64,000 bases of DNA from Alkalihalobacillus sp. YIM B00296 (GTDB lineage Bacteria; Bacillota; Bacilli; Bacillales; Fictibacillaceae), in the NCBI RefSeq assembly GCF_020179385.1, contig NZ_JAIBLJ010000004.1:242534-306533 (forward strand), given 5' to 3'. Position 1 is the first letter of the stretch. Each line of letters opens with the position of its first letter. The notes under the pieces are model-generated. The model was not told where the DNA came from. It did no database searches and saw only the letters and a list, made by a program, of their open reading frames with translations. A program made the translations under genes and the position numbers. Shown here one piece after another: positions 17,517 to 26,773 of the stretch.

Positions 17517-18581
17517 TTACGTTTTTCTCAATTGTCTCACTCGTTTGATCGTTCTTGTTTTCAGTTTAAGTCCATTCCCTAAAGAACCGAATAAAGTACC
17601 TCTATGAGGATCAATCAACTCTTTATCGTTGTAATAGAGCCTCGGTGTTTTAAAAAGTGCCAATAGCGCTTGTCCAAAGGGCATCTCATGATAGCGATCA
17701 GGCCACATTTTTTTAATATGTTCCTTGACCATCGGATAATACTTCGGATTCATCCCCGGGAAAAGATGATGTTCAGTATGGTAGGAAAAGTTGAAGTGTA
17801 ACACATCCACCCATTTTGGGGTTACGACTGTCAAACTGTTCGCTAATGGATCATTCACTGGTACAAGCGGGTTTAAACGATGATTCGTCGAAATATAAGC
17901 CATTACGATAAAGTTAGCAATCAACAATGGCAATAAAAACGCGAAAAACCATTTTTCAAATCCGATCCATACCAGCAATCCGATCCAGGTTGCCCACGGT
18001 AAAATGGCTTCAAGCCAGACACTCGGCTGTTTCTTTGGATTGAATTCTTTAATATAGACAGTAAACATCTTCATAGAATGCAGTGTGAATGTAACTGCCA
18101 AAGATGCAAAGCTGGCAATTGCTCTTATAGTGAATGGAACCCTGTAAATCCACTGCATGACTCTACTCTTCGTAAACTTCTTCATACTCGGCCATGCATC
18201 AGGGTCTTTTTCTTCATCCTGGGTATGGACATGATGGGTAATGTTATGCCATTTTCTCCAAAGCTTAGGGCCGGTTGTCAATGGCCAGAAGGCTACCGCA
18301 CCTAGAAAATCCCGTAGCCACGGTTTACGCACAACTGTACCGTGTAGGATTTCATGCCCTAAAAAGCCCATACCGGCGAAACTTGCACCAAGGATGAAAC
18401 TTATTAGTATACTTACCCAAATGTTTAAATCAAAGAAAATGATTGTGGCAAGACAAGCAATCGAAATCAGTAAATATGCTAAACCACCCAGAAGTCTTGA
18501 CGGGATAGGTTTGAAGGCTTTTTTAGGCAGGTGTGGAGCTATCCGTGCAGCATACCAGCCGAATGTATGATAATCTTTCAT
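17517..18581 (-). CDS. Membrane fatty acid desaturase
   Basis: A 354-residue integral membrane desaturase with the three histidine boxes that bind the di-iron centre: GHEILHG (about residue 75), WHNITHHVH (about 110) and FNFSYHTEHHLFPG (about 275). Two pairs of membrane helices surround them. It introduces double bonds into membrane phospholipid acyl chains using O2 and reduced ferredoxin or similar, typically on cooling in Bacillus. AAAGGAG precedes the ATG. It could be a Delta5 or Delta9 enzyme; the sequence does not settle this. Single gene. Confidence 0.92.
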   Translation of the reverse strand: MKDYHTFGWYAARIAPHLPKKAFKPIPSRLLGGLAYLLISIACLATIIFFDLNIWVSILISFILGASFAGMGFLGHEILHGTVVRKPWLRDFLGAVAFWPLTTGPKLWRKWHNITHHVHTQDEEKDPDAWPSMKKFTKSRVMQWIYRVPFTIRAIASFASLAVTFTLHSMKMFTVYIKEFNPKKQPSVWLEAILPWATWIGLLVWIGFEKWFFAFLLPLLIANFIVMAYISTNHRLNPLVPVNDPLANSLTVVTPKWVDVLHFNFSYHTEHHLFPGMNPKYYPMVKEHIKKMWPDRYHEMPFGQALLALFKTPRLYYNDKELIDPHRGTLFGSLGNGLKLKTRTIKRVRQLRKT

Positions 18582-19167
18582 TTTTACCGCTCCTTTTATT
18601 TGTTCCCTGTATTATTTTCTGTTATTTATGCTCCTCCTATCCAGCATTAAACGAAATTTAGTAGAATTTGAATTTTCGCAAACTTTCCGAAACTTAAACT
18701 TAACGCTAACAGGTTGATAGGGTACCTGTCAATGAAAATTATTACCAAGTCTTAATACGAGATGATATATCACACAACCGATCGACCTTTCTTGGCCACA
18801 GAAGACCTTAATTACAGGAGACTGCCATCTTTTACAAAATAGAGGATACCAGAGACCTTGCTTGCTTAAAATCATCTGAAGTCAGGTTGCTTATAAAACA
18901 AATAAAGGAACAGATGTCCACCAAATTTTAAAAAGATTGGCCTTCCCAATAATGAATTTAGTTTGTCCTTTTCTTATGGATTAAATAATGTTTCATAAAC
19001 GAGCGGAACGATGATCACCAATACGGAGCTTAAGTGTCCACAAGTCCTTTTGAGATGAACAGAATGTACTCTTCTCTTTTTTTTGTTCGATTATTCCCTT
19101 TACATACATGAAAACAGTAAGTTAGGAAAAATTATGTAACAATGAAAAAGAATGAGGAGGAATTCCC
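18582..19167. other. 586-bp spacer between divergent genes
   Basis: No open frame of note. An operator-like inverted repeat (TTGATAGG-GTA-CCTGTCAA, 18714-18732) lies 133 bp upstream of the desaturase start. The rest is AT-rich and shows no riboswitch or repeat that I recognise. Confidence 0.5.
18714..18732. promoter_or_regulatory. Operator-like inverted repeat upstream of the desaturase
   Basis: Eight-base arms around GTA, one wobble pair. No regulator can be named. Confidence 0.3.
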
Positions 19168-20700
19168 ATGCCTAATAATCCTTTAATCCCTCAATTCCCC
19201 GAACCGATATGGAGAGCAGGAGTCGGGCTTCCGTCTTTTGAAACAATGACTGAGGATCAGGATGTGGACGTAGCGATAATCGGTGGTGGTATAACAGGAA
19301 TCACGACTGCCTATCTTCTAACCCAATCAGGTCAAAACGTCGCTTTGATAGATGCGGGAAGTATCATCAATGGAACGACCGGTCATACAACCGCTAAGAT
19401 AACAGCTCAGCATGACCTCATCTATGATGAACTGATCCAGCATATCGGCGAAGTGAGAGCCAAGCAATACTATCAATCCCACACAGAAGCGATACAATTT
19501 ATTAAAAAGATCATCAATGAAAACAACATCGATTGTAATTTTAAAAACGAGGATGCTTATCTCTATGCAACCACTAAGGCATCCAAGCAAAAGCTGCAGA
19601 AAGAATATGACGCCTATCGGAAATTAGGAATAGACGGGGACCTGGTCGACCAAATACCGTTTGATATTCCCATTGAAGCTGCTCTAATCATGAAGAACCA
19701 AGCTCAATTCCATCCACTTCGCTATTTACTGCCACTTATTAAAAAAATCAAGGCAAACGGAGGGAAAATGTTCGAGAACACCACTGCGGTCGATGTGGAA
19801 ACCGGGTCAAAGCCAAAGGTGGTTACTAGAAACGGGTTTAAAATCAACTGTAATCATGTTGTCGTTGCCTCCCACTTCCCGTTTTTTGAAGGGCGAGGTT
19901 TTTATTTCGCAAGGATGTATGCTGACAGATCCTATGCGATTGCCATCAAATCCGAAAAGCAATATCCAGGCGGAATGTATTTAAGTGTCGATCAACCGAA
20001 ACGTTCACTTCGTACAACCACCTTCAATGATGAGGAATATATTCTAGTGGGAGGGGAAAATCATAAGACCGGCCATGGAATAAACACGATCAAGCATTAT
20101 GAAGCGCTGAAAGATTGGGCACAGACGACTTTAGGAGTACGTGAATATCCTTTCCGCTGGTCTACACAGGATCTCACGACTATAGACAAGATACCTTATA
20201 TCGGGAAAATCAGTTCAAAATACGATAACATTTATGTGGCTACCGGTTTCAAAAAATGGGGTATGACCTCAAGTGCTGTCGCGGCACAACTGATTACCGA
20301 TCTGATCACTAAAGGACTGAGCCCATACACAGACCTTTATACACCGTCCCGCTTTTACACAGATCCAGGCCTGAAGAACCTGGTGGTCCAAAATGCGGAC
20401 GTGGCAGGTCATTTTGTTACTGGAAAAGTCGGTCTTGCCCATAAAAAGCTTAAAGATTTGGCAAAAGATGAGGGTGCTGTCGTTAAGGTGAACGGAAAAC
20501 GTACAGGGGCTTATAGAGATGAGAATGACTGTTTACACCTGGTCGATACAACTTGTACCCACATGGGCTGTGAAACTGAATGGAACAGCGGTGATCACAC
20601 TTGGGATTGTCCTTGCCACGGATCACGCTTTGCAATTGATGGGACTGTCGTTGAAGGGCCCGCAGAAAAGCCCTTGGGGGACGTTCAACTGGAAGACTGA
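19168..20700 (+). CDS. yhfW: FAD-dependent oxidoreductase with a C-terminal Rieske domain (YhfW-like)
   Basis: A 510-residue fusion. Residues ~30-400 form a DAO-type FAD enzyme: VDVAIIGGGITGITTAYLL binds the FAD ADP moiety and TTGHTTAKITAQH is a family hallmark. Residues ~425-510 form a Rieske [2Fe-2S] domain with Cys463, His465, Cys481 and His484 (CTHMGC and CPCHGS). The layout matches B. subtilis YhfW, whose substrate is unknown. GGAGG precedes the ATG. The next gene, a BCCT transporter, starts 58 bp downstream on the same strand, so a glycine-betaine or related amine might be the substrate; that is inference. Confidence 0.88.
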   Translation: MPNNPLIPQFPEPIWRAGVGLPSFETMTEDQDVDVAIIGGGITGITTAYLLTQSGQNVALIDAGSIINGTTGHTTAKITAQHDLIYDELIQHIGEVRAKQYYQSHTEAIQFIKKIINENNIDCNFKNEDAYLYATTKASKQKLQKEYDAYRKLGIDGDLVDQIPFDIPIEAALIMKNQAQFHPLRYLLPLIKKIKANGGKMFENTTAVDVETGSKPKVVTRNGFKINCNHVVVASHFPFFEGRGFYFARMYADRSYAIAIKSEKQYPGGMYLSVDQPKRSLRTTTFNDEEYILVGGENHKTGHGINTIKHYEALKDWAQTTLGVREYPFRWSTQDLTTIDKIPYIGKISSKYDNIYVATGFKKWGMTSSAVAAQLITDLITKGLSPYTDLYTPSRFYTDPGLKNLVVQNADVAGHFVTGKVGLAHKKLKDLAKDEGAVVKVNGKRTGAYRDENDCLHLVDTTCTHMGCETEWNSGDHTWDCPCHGSRFAIDGTVVEGPAEKPLGDVQLED

Positions 20701-20758
20701 CACAGATACTGAACGTGAACTTAGGCTCCATCCATAGCAAAGAAGATCGGAGGCTTTT

Positions 20759-22318
20759 ATGATGAAACAGGTTTCAAGCGTATTTTGGATATCGATTGTT
20801 ATTGCGGTCATATTCGTCATTTGGGGAGCGTTTTTACCACAACTTCTTACTGATGTCATGAGTGATACTCAAGCTTTTTTTATGAAGAATTTCGGCTGGT
20901 TTTACCAGATGTCCGCTACCTTTTTCTTGGTCTTTGCCCTTTTTCTGATTTTTAGTAAATATGGAAGAATCAAACTTGGCAAAGACGAGGATCAACCTGA
21001 ATTCAACCGGCCGACCTGGTTTGCGATGCTTTTCAGTGCGGGTATGGGTATCGGCTTATTATTCTTTGGGGTATCCGAACCTATTTCCCACTTTTCCAGT
21101 CCCCCATTTGGTGAAGGCGGGACAAGCCAAGCAGCGACAACCGCACTTCAATATACTTATCTTCATTGGGGATTCCATGCGTGGTCGATCTATGCCGTCG
21201 TTGCACTGACCCTTGCCTATTATAAGTTCAGGAAAGGGCTCCCTGGTCTGATAAGCGCTACCCTTTATCCGATTTTAGGAGAAAGGACAAATGGACCGAT
21301 CGGTAAGCTTATCGATATTGTGGCTGTGATTGCAACTTTATTCGGTGTTGCAGCCTCTTTAGGGCTCGGTGCTGCACAAATCAATGGCGGATTGAATTAT
21401 CTGACCGGCATTCCGAATAACGTTTTAATACAGTTCATCATCGTTGCAGTCGTCACCGTTATGTTTCTCATATCTGCAGCTACAGGAATCAAGCGTGGAA
21501 TCAAATATTTAAGCAATGCAAACATGGGTCTCGCATTCATTTTGTTTGTCTTCTTTTTGTTCGTAGCTCCTACCGTTTTTGTTCTCGACTTATTCACGAC
21601 TACTTTCGGTGGGTATATTCAAAATTTAGCAGCATTAGGTTTGAGACTGGCCCCGTTTAATGAAAAAAATGCAGCCTGGCTGCAATCTTGGACGATCTTC
21701 TATTGGGCATGGTGGATCGCTTGGGCACCATTTGTCGGAACGTTCATTGCCCGTGTATCCAGGGGAAGAACAGTCCGTGAATTCATTACCGCTGTTTTGA
21801 TCATCCCTACACTGGTATGTGCCTTCTGGTTTGCGGTGTTCGGGGGGACAGGGATCTACATGGAGTATAATCTTGGACTGAATGTATCCGGTCAAGCATT
21901 AGAAGCAGCATTATTCTATGTGTTCCAGCAACTTCCCTTTACAATTGTCCTTGTAATAGTGACACTGTTATTGATTTTGACGTTCTTTATAACGTCAGCA
22001 GATTCTGCAACCTTTGTTTTAGGTATGCAAACGACATATGGAAGCATCAACCCACCTAACATTGTAAAGATTGTCTTAGGCCTGTTGTTATCTGCTTCTG
22101 CGGTCGTCCTGATGGCTACAGGGGGGCTACAAGGATTCCAATCAGCCATCATCATCAGTGCGTTTCCTTTAGGGATCGTCCTTCTCTTCAGCTGTTATGC
22201 GTTATTGAAGGCTTTTCGGGCAGAAATGAAGGAACTTAAGCAAACCAAAAGTAAAAAACCACCTGTCATCCTTAGAGGAAAGCTGCAACGAAAAAAGGTA
22301 AGTAAAAGTGAAAGTTGA
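20759..22318 (+). CDS. BCCT-family betaine/choline/carnitine-type transporter
   Basis: A 519-residue symporter with 12 helices. The family signature is clear in FSAGMGIGLLFFGVSEP, in AWWIAWAPFVGTFIARVSRGR near residue 320, and in the Trp-rich segment before it. Such proteins take up glycine betaine, choline, ectoine or similar solutes with Na+ or H+. A basic C-terminal tail could sense osmotic state as in BetP. GGAGG lies before two adjacent ATGs (20759 and 20762). Probably co-transcribed with the FAD-Rieske gene upstream. Confidence 0.92.
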   Translation: MMKQVSSVFWISIVIAVIFVIWGAFLPQLLTDVMSDTQAFFMKNFGWFYQMSATFFLVFALFLIFSKYGRIKLGKDEDQPEFNRPTWFAMLFSAGMGIGLLFFGVSEPISHFSSPPFGEGGTSQAATTALQYTYLHWGFHAWSIYAVVALTLAYYKFRKGLPGLISATLYPILGERTNGPIGKLIDIVAVIATLFGVAASLGLGAAQINGGLNYLTGIPNNVLIQFIIVAVVTVMFLISAATGIKRGIKYLSNANMGLAFILFVFFLFVAPTVFVLDLFTTTFGGYIQNLAALGLRLAPFNEKNAAWLQSWTIFYWAWWIAWAPFVGTFIARVSRGRTVREFITAVLIIPTLVCAFWFAVFGGTGIYMEYNLGLNVSGQALEAALFYVFQQLPFTIVLVIVTLLLILTFFITSADSATFVLGMQTTYGSINPPNIVKIVLGLLLSASAVVLMATGGLQGFQSAIIISAFPLGIVLLFSCYALLKAFRAEMKELKQTKSKKPPVILRGKLQRKKVSKSES

Positions 22319-22618
22319 CTTTTAACGTCTTTCCAAAAGAAGTCCCCCTCTTCAAGCATGTAAAAGAAGAAAGCCTGACGGTAAGGGGGAGATAAATTTC
22401 GGTTAGGCAGCTAAAGTTGTATTTAAAATACTTTTAAAAAAGGATTTCCCAATGCAAAAAAGAATATTGAATTAGAGAAATAACCGAAATTTCGACACGC
22501 TTTTGAGATCACAGTGACCAGGATTCAAACATCAATACTGCAATTTAAGATTCTTGAACAAGATTCGTTAGTAGCAAGAACCTTTCAGTAAGAAAATCTC
22601 TAATTACGGAGTCGATCT
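22319..22618. other. Spacer with a weak stem-loop
   Basis: TCCCCCT (22343-22349) can pair with AGGGGGA (22384-22390), with a smaller CTTC/GAAG stem inside; no T-run. It may end the BCCT transcript. Nothing else identified before the kinase gene. Confidence 0.4.
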
Positions 22619-23878
22619 ATGTGGATTACTATTAAGGATATATTAGTAAACGTTTTATTCATCCTATTCCCTATGCTTTTCTATTTTGTTTTTCTTCGCG
22701 AAGATAGTCGTGTACGGGAAAAAGTTATTTCGAAATTCTTTTTCGTATTATTACTTTCTATTATACTGACGATGATCTTACCGGCTGTCTATTCTGAAGA
22801 ATTTAAATATGATCTTAGAATCATCCCCATCATCCTCGGTTTCATTTACGGGGGACTGATGCCTGGGCTTTGCTTGACTGCTTTGATGCTTGGGTTTACG
22901 TACGTCCTATACCCAGCGGAATTTTTCATAGCCCTGGGTAATTACATAATAGCTTCCGTCGTTTTAATCATTTTAAGAAAGTTTTATTATACACAATCCA
23001 ATAAAGGGAAATTGCTTACTTTAACAGTGTTTTATTTTGTAATTGCTAGCTTACGAGCTGCTTATTTCATTGCTAATGGATACTTCAATCAAATTGAGAT
23101 TACAATCTATCTGTCCGCCATTACGCTGTTTACTTTAATATGCGTAATTGCACTGATCGAAGCCTTGAATAGGCAAATCATGCTTCAAAGGGAATTGGAA
23201 CACATTGAAAAAATGAACGCAATCAGTCAGTTGGCAGCTTCAGTTACGCACGAAATCCGAAATCCGATGACGACAGTCCGTGGCTTTCTTCAGATTTTAA
23301 GCAAAAGTAAAGAAATTCCAGAAACGGACCGTTCTTTCATTACAATTTCCATATCAGAACTTGATCGTGCCCAAACAATCATCAATGAGTATCTCTCTTT
23401 ATCTAAGCCTCAAAAAAACACTTTAGAGATCATCGATTTCACCAAGCTGATCAATGACTCGATCAAGATCATTTCCACTTACGCCATCATCAATAATGTG
23501 GAAATCTCAAAGTCTGTGGAGGATTCCTTGAAGATTAGGTGTTTCAAGCATGAAATCCAACAAGTTTTAATCAATATCATGAAAAACGGAATCGAGGCAA
23601 TGGATAATTCTGGTAAAATGCATGTGTCAGCCGTAAAAAAAGGCCAGTGGGTGGAAATCCTCATTCAAGATAATGGCTCAGGAATATCGAAAGAACAAAT
23701 CAAACGCTTAGGCACCCCTTATTTTTCTACTAAGGAAAAAGGTACCGGTCTGGGCCTCACAGTCAGTTTTGAGATCATCAAACGTATGAATGGGTTGATC
23801 GATGTGCAAAGCCAAATCGGTCAAGGAACGACCTTTAAAATTCGTTTGCCAGCTGTGCAAGAGAAAAATGTAATCTAA
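22619..23878 (+). CDS. KinB-like membrane sensor histidine kinase, orphan
   Basis: A 419-residue kinase. The first ~185 residues carry six or so membrane helices of the 5TM-LYT type seen in KinB. Then come a HisKA domain with His211 (AASVTHEIRNPMTTVRGF) and an HATPase domain (NIMKNGIEAM, DNGSGIS, GTGLGLTVSFEI). No response regulator is nearby, as expected for a kinase that feeds the sporulation phosphorelay through Spo0F. GGAG precedes the ATG. The signal is unknown. Confidence 0.88.
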   Translation: MWITIKDILVNVLFILFPMLFYFVFLREDSRVREKVISKFFFVLLLSIILTMILPAVYSEEFKYDLRIIPIILGFIYGGLMPGLCLTALMLGFTYVLYPAEFFIALGNYIIASVVLIILRKFYYTQSNKGKLLTLTVFYFVIASLRAAYFIANGYFNQIEITIYLSAITLFTLICVIALIEALNRQIMLQRELEHIEKMNAISQLAASVTHEIRNPMTTVRGFLQILSKSKEIPETDRSFITISISELDRAQTIINEYLSLSKPQKNTLEIIDFTKLINDSIKIISTYAIINNVEISKSVEDSLKIRCFKHEIQQVLINIMKNGIEAMDNSGKMHVSAVKKGQWVEILIQDNGSGISKEQIKRLGTPYFSTKEKGTGLGLTVSFEIIKRMNGLIDVQSQIGQGTTFKIRLPAVQEKNVI

Positions 23879-23886
23879 TTAATAAA

Positions 23887-24098
23887 AGTGGAATCGCCCT
23901 GTTAAGCCACGAAGGTCACTGGAAGCCTGACGAGGAGGCTCGAACCAAACAAAGCTCGGTTCTGCGCGGGAAAAAAACCCTTCGATCTAAATACTGTGTC
24001 GACCGCCGCAGGAGGTCTGAAGTGATCCAACTGGTTGGGCGATGGAACTGGACATTTCTCCACCCCAAATAAAATTTTCATAGTTCTTAGCTTATTTC
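23887..24098 (-). repeat. Family A repeat, long form
   Basis: Shares the family A landmarks, but after GAGGAGGCT carries an extra ~55 bp (CGAACCAAACAAAG.TCGGTTC, which forms its own hairpin) before CCGCCGCAGGAGG. The minus-strand start touches the ABC-F terminator hairpin. Confidence 0.8.
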
Positions 24099-24226
24099 AA
24101 AAAGGGACAGTCCCAAAACAATAGTGTCAGACACCACCCCACAACATTTTGTTTTAAAAACACACTTTTTCTCAAAATGTTGCTAGGGACGGTGAGAGTC
24201 AGACACTAATGGGACAGCCCCTTTTT
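24099..24226. terminator. 128-bp imperfect palindrome at the 3' end of the ABC-F gene
   Basis: Paired blocks from outside in: AAAAAGGG/CCCTTTTT, GTCCC/GGGAC, TAGTGTC/GACACTA, CAACATTTTG/CAAAATGTTG. The outer stem with a T-run on the minus strand should stop the ABC-F transcript. It is much longer than a normal terminator and may be a miniature mobile element that became one. Confidence 0.65.
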
Positions 24227-26054
24227 AGCTCTTTTTTTCAGCTTCCAATTGATAAATCTGTTTTTTCAAATCTTTTATTTGTTTTTGTAGCTCGAGAGTA
24301 CCTATCTCATCACCTGGCTCGAGCTCCTGGGCAATCAAATTCGATAATTGAAACTCCAACCGCTCTATTTCATTATTGATCCTTTGTTCGTCTTTTGATA
24401 AATGTACATGGTTTTTCCATTCCATATAAGTACCTTTGTATTCGTAGAACCCATTGTCCAATGAAAAGACACGGTTTGCGACTTTCTTAAGCATATAAGG
24501 ATCGTGTGAGACAGTAACGACAGATCCAGGATAAACAGTCAATGCATCCTCGATCCTTTCTCTTGTCTCTATATCGAGATAATTGGTAGGCTCGTCAAGA
24601 ACAAGTAGATTCGCTGCAGAAAAATACAATTTCACAAAAGCTACCCTGCATTTCTCCCCCATACTTAGACCCTTCACTTTTTTAAATACTTGATCACCTT
24701 TAAATAAAAAGCATGCTAGGATGGTTCGTGCATCTTCTTGAGTCATTTGCGGCAACTCTAATATTTGTTCAAGAATCGACTGTTGCAGGTCAAGCCCTTC
24801 CAACTCCTGCATAAAGTATCCTATTTTCAATTGAGGGTGATGGATGACATCCCCTGATACAGGCAGAAGATGTCCGGTGATCAGCTTGAGCAAGGTCGAT
24901 TTCCCAGTTCCATTTTGACCGATCACGGCGATTCTGTCTCCCCGGTCGATCGTAAAGGATAACGAGCTGAAAAGCTTTTCATCTTGATCATATTGAAAAG
25001 CTGCATTTTCAAATCTAAGCAGTATTTTACTGTCGAACCTGCCACCTTCCAATTCAACATTGATTTTCGGCGCATCTTTCGGTTTCTCTACCTGGTTATT
25101 TTCTAGTCTTTCCAATGCTGCTTCCTTTGCCTTGAACCGTGTCATATTCTTGTTTGCTTTCTTCTTTGCAAAAGGGTCCCGTTCACTTGCAGCACTATGT
25201 GATTTCTGAAACCACTGCTTGTATTGCGTAACAGCTTCCAATAGCTTTCTTTTTTCTGCCTGTTGTTTGTGATATTGGGTCTCGAAAGTCTTTCGTTCAT
25301 GTTCAACCTGTTTAAGGTATTGTGAATAACCTCCATGATACTTTTTCGTTCCCTCGGGAGTAAGTTCATAGGTGATTGTCGCTACTTGATCAATAAAAGC
25401 ACGTTCATGGGATATGAATAATATAGCTCCTTTAAACGATTGAAGCCATCGTGCAAGCCACTGCATCGTCTCTGCATCCAGATGATTGGTCGGTTCATCC
25501 AGTACAAGAGCCTTTGGATTCCGTTGCAAGGCCTTTGCAAGTTTGGCACGTGTTTTTTGACCACCACTCAAGCTCGTAATGGACTGATTCCAGGTTTCCT
25601 TTTTAAGACCTAGCTTGAGTAAAGACTTTTCGACCGAAACCTCCCATTCATATCCTCCTAATTCCATGAAAGTGTCGAGCGCTTCATTATACTTAGAGAG
25701 TACATCCATATCCTTATGGGTATCTTGTATCAACCGTTCATACCTTTCCAGTCGTCGTTTTACGTTGAACAAATCCAAAGTTTCACTTTCCACAAATTCT
25801 CTAGTCGACAATAAATTATCCTGTAAAGAGTCTTGAGTTACGATTCCCCATTCTTCGATTTTCATCGAATAGTTGATCGTTCCACTGGTCACTTTTTCTT
25901 TCCCTAACAGACAGTTAATGAGAGTCGTTTTCCCTACTCCATTCCGTCCAATCAACGCAATATGGTCACCATCATTGATTTCGATGGATGCACCTTCGAA
26001 TATTTGCTTTCCATCACGTTCAACCGCAATATTCTCTGCCTTCAAAACTAACAT
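24225..26054 (-). CDS. ABC-F family ATPase, ribosome-associated
   Basis: A 609-residue soluble protein with two ABC domains: Walker A GRNGVGKTT and GQNGTGKST, signatures LSGGQKTRAKLAKAL and the variant LSMGEKCRVAFVK. They are joined by a charged linker of about 80 residues (residues ~240-320) that in this family reaches the ribosomal peptidyl transferase centre. A coiled-coil C-terminal tail follows. No membrane segments. Start at 26054 (GGAGGG upstream) rather than 26081. It could protect ribosomes from antibiotics, like Vga or VmlR, or be a housekeeping factor. The leader at 26381-26604 favours antibiotic-responsive control. Confidence 0.85.
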   Translation of the reverse strand: MLVLKAENIAVERDGKQIFEGASIEINDGDHIALIGRNGVGKTTLINCLLGKEKVTSGTINYSMKIEEWGIVTQDSLQDNLLSTREFVESETLDLFNVKRRLERYERLIQDTHKDMDVLSKYNEALDTFMELGGYEWEVSVEKSLLKLGLKKETWNQSITSLSGGQKTRAKLAKALQRNPKALVLDEPTNHLDAETMQWLARWLQSFKGAILFISHERAFIDQVATITYELTPEGTKKYHGGYSQYLKQVEHERKTFETQYHKQQAEKRKLLEAVTQYKQWFQKSHSAASERDPFAKKKANKNMTRFKAKEAALERLENNQVEKPKDAPKINVELEGGRFDSKILLRFENAAFQYDQDEKLFSSLSFTIDRGDRIAVIGQNGTGKSTLLKLITGHLLPVSGDVIHHPQLKIGYFMQELEGLDLQQSILEQILELPQMTQEDARTILACFLFKGDQVFKKVKGLSMGEKCRVAFVKLYFSAANLLVLDEPTNYLDIETRERIEDALTVYPGSVVTVSHDPYMLKKVANRVFSLDNGFYEYKGTYMEWKNHVHLSKDEQRINNEIERLEFQLSNLIAQELEPGDEIGTLELQKQIKDLKKQIYQLEAEKKS

Positions 26055-26145
26055 TCCGATCCCTCCAGCACTTTTTTCCATTGGCTTTGTTATAATACAT
26101 AGTTGATCTTTGCAAAATTCACTCCCTTTCTGTGGGCTGAAGAAA

Positions 26146-26265
26146 GGCGGAAGCGGCCCGCTTAGTCACGTAGGTCACTGGAAAACTGACGAGGAGGCTG
26201 TCGCCGCCGCAGGAAGTTTGAAGTGATCCAAGTGACTGGTCGCTGAGCTGGACATCACTTCTACA
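26146..26265 (-). repeat. Family A repeat, short form
   Basis: Typical landmarks (CACGTAGGTCACTGGAA, GAGGAGGCTGTCGCCGCCG, GTGATCCAAGTG). Joined directly to a family B copy on its right. It lies inside the leader of the ABC-F gene. Confidence 0.75.
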
Positions 26266-26354
26266 TCCAAACTGCGGGGTCTCGCCTGGCTCGCTTTTCC
26301 CACAGGAGTGTCGTGAATTTCCTGCAATTTTTCAAAGAAGTCAACATTAACCTT
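26266..26354 (-). repeat. Family B repeat
   Basis: Plus-strand CTGCGGGGTCTCGCCTGG, CCCACAGGAGTGTCGTGAATT and GAAGTCAACATTAA. On the minus strand it begins about 25 bases after the leader terminator. Confidence 0.65.
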
Positions 26355-26380
26355 TACCAAATAACAAAGTCTTTCCATAA

Positions 26381-26404
26381 AAAAAACACAGGCCGCTGCC
26401 TGTG
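26381..26404 (-). terminator. Leader terminator upstream of the ABC-F gene
   Basis: CACAGGC/GCCTGTG (26387-26393 with 26398-26404), four-base loop, run of T on the minus strand. It lies about 330 bases before the ABC-F start and no gene ends here, so it looks like an attenuator. Confidence 0.6.
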
Positions 26405-26506
26405 AACCAGATAAATGGAATCATGATGCTGAAAAAACATCAGCAAAATCCGATCATGAAGAAAACGATATCTAAATGTAGACACACTTATCCCTATACT
26501 CTGTTT

Positions 26507-26604
26507 ACAGGCAGAGCCATTTTTCGTATTAAGCTACGCGAAAAATGTAAAGGGACTTCATGACTTTAGTATCGATACCTCCTCTTATTTGTATGTTTAT
26601 TGTA
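26507..26604 (-). promoter_or_regulatory. Putative attenuator leader of the ABC-F gene
   Basis: On the minus strand: -35 TTGGAT (26628-26623), 18 bp, -10 TACAAT (26604-26599), GGAGG (26581-26577), and a 10-codon ORF MKSLYIFRVA (26561-26529). Then CTGCCTGT (26514-26507) is complementary to ACAGGCAG (26403-26396) in the terminator stem and so could act as antiterminator. The GGAGG is about 16 bases from the ATG, which weakens the leader-peptide reading. Confidence 0.45.
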
Positions 26605-26773
26605 AACCATCCCGCTGTAAAAATCCAAAGGATTCCAAAAAATTGTTTCACATGGAACACTGACCTTGTTTAACCCTATACGATTAAGGCTACAAATAAA
26701 TTATCAATTCCCAATTTTTTGATGGTATGATAATGATAAAGGGTAGTGGTGAAAGGAGGAAAAGTAGTTTATT

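Noticed and set aside
23887..24098. Family A repeat as a group II intron remnant
   Set aside because: No domain V-like sequence or GUGYG 5' end was found; only the insertion preference after terminators resembles group IIC introns.
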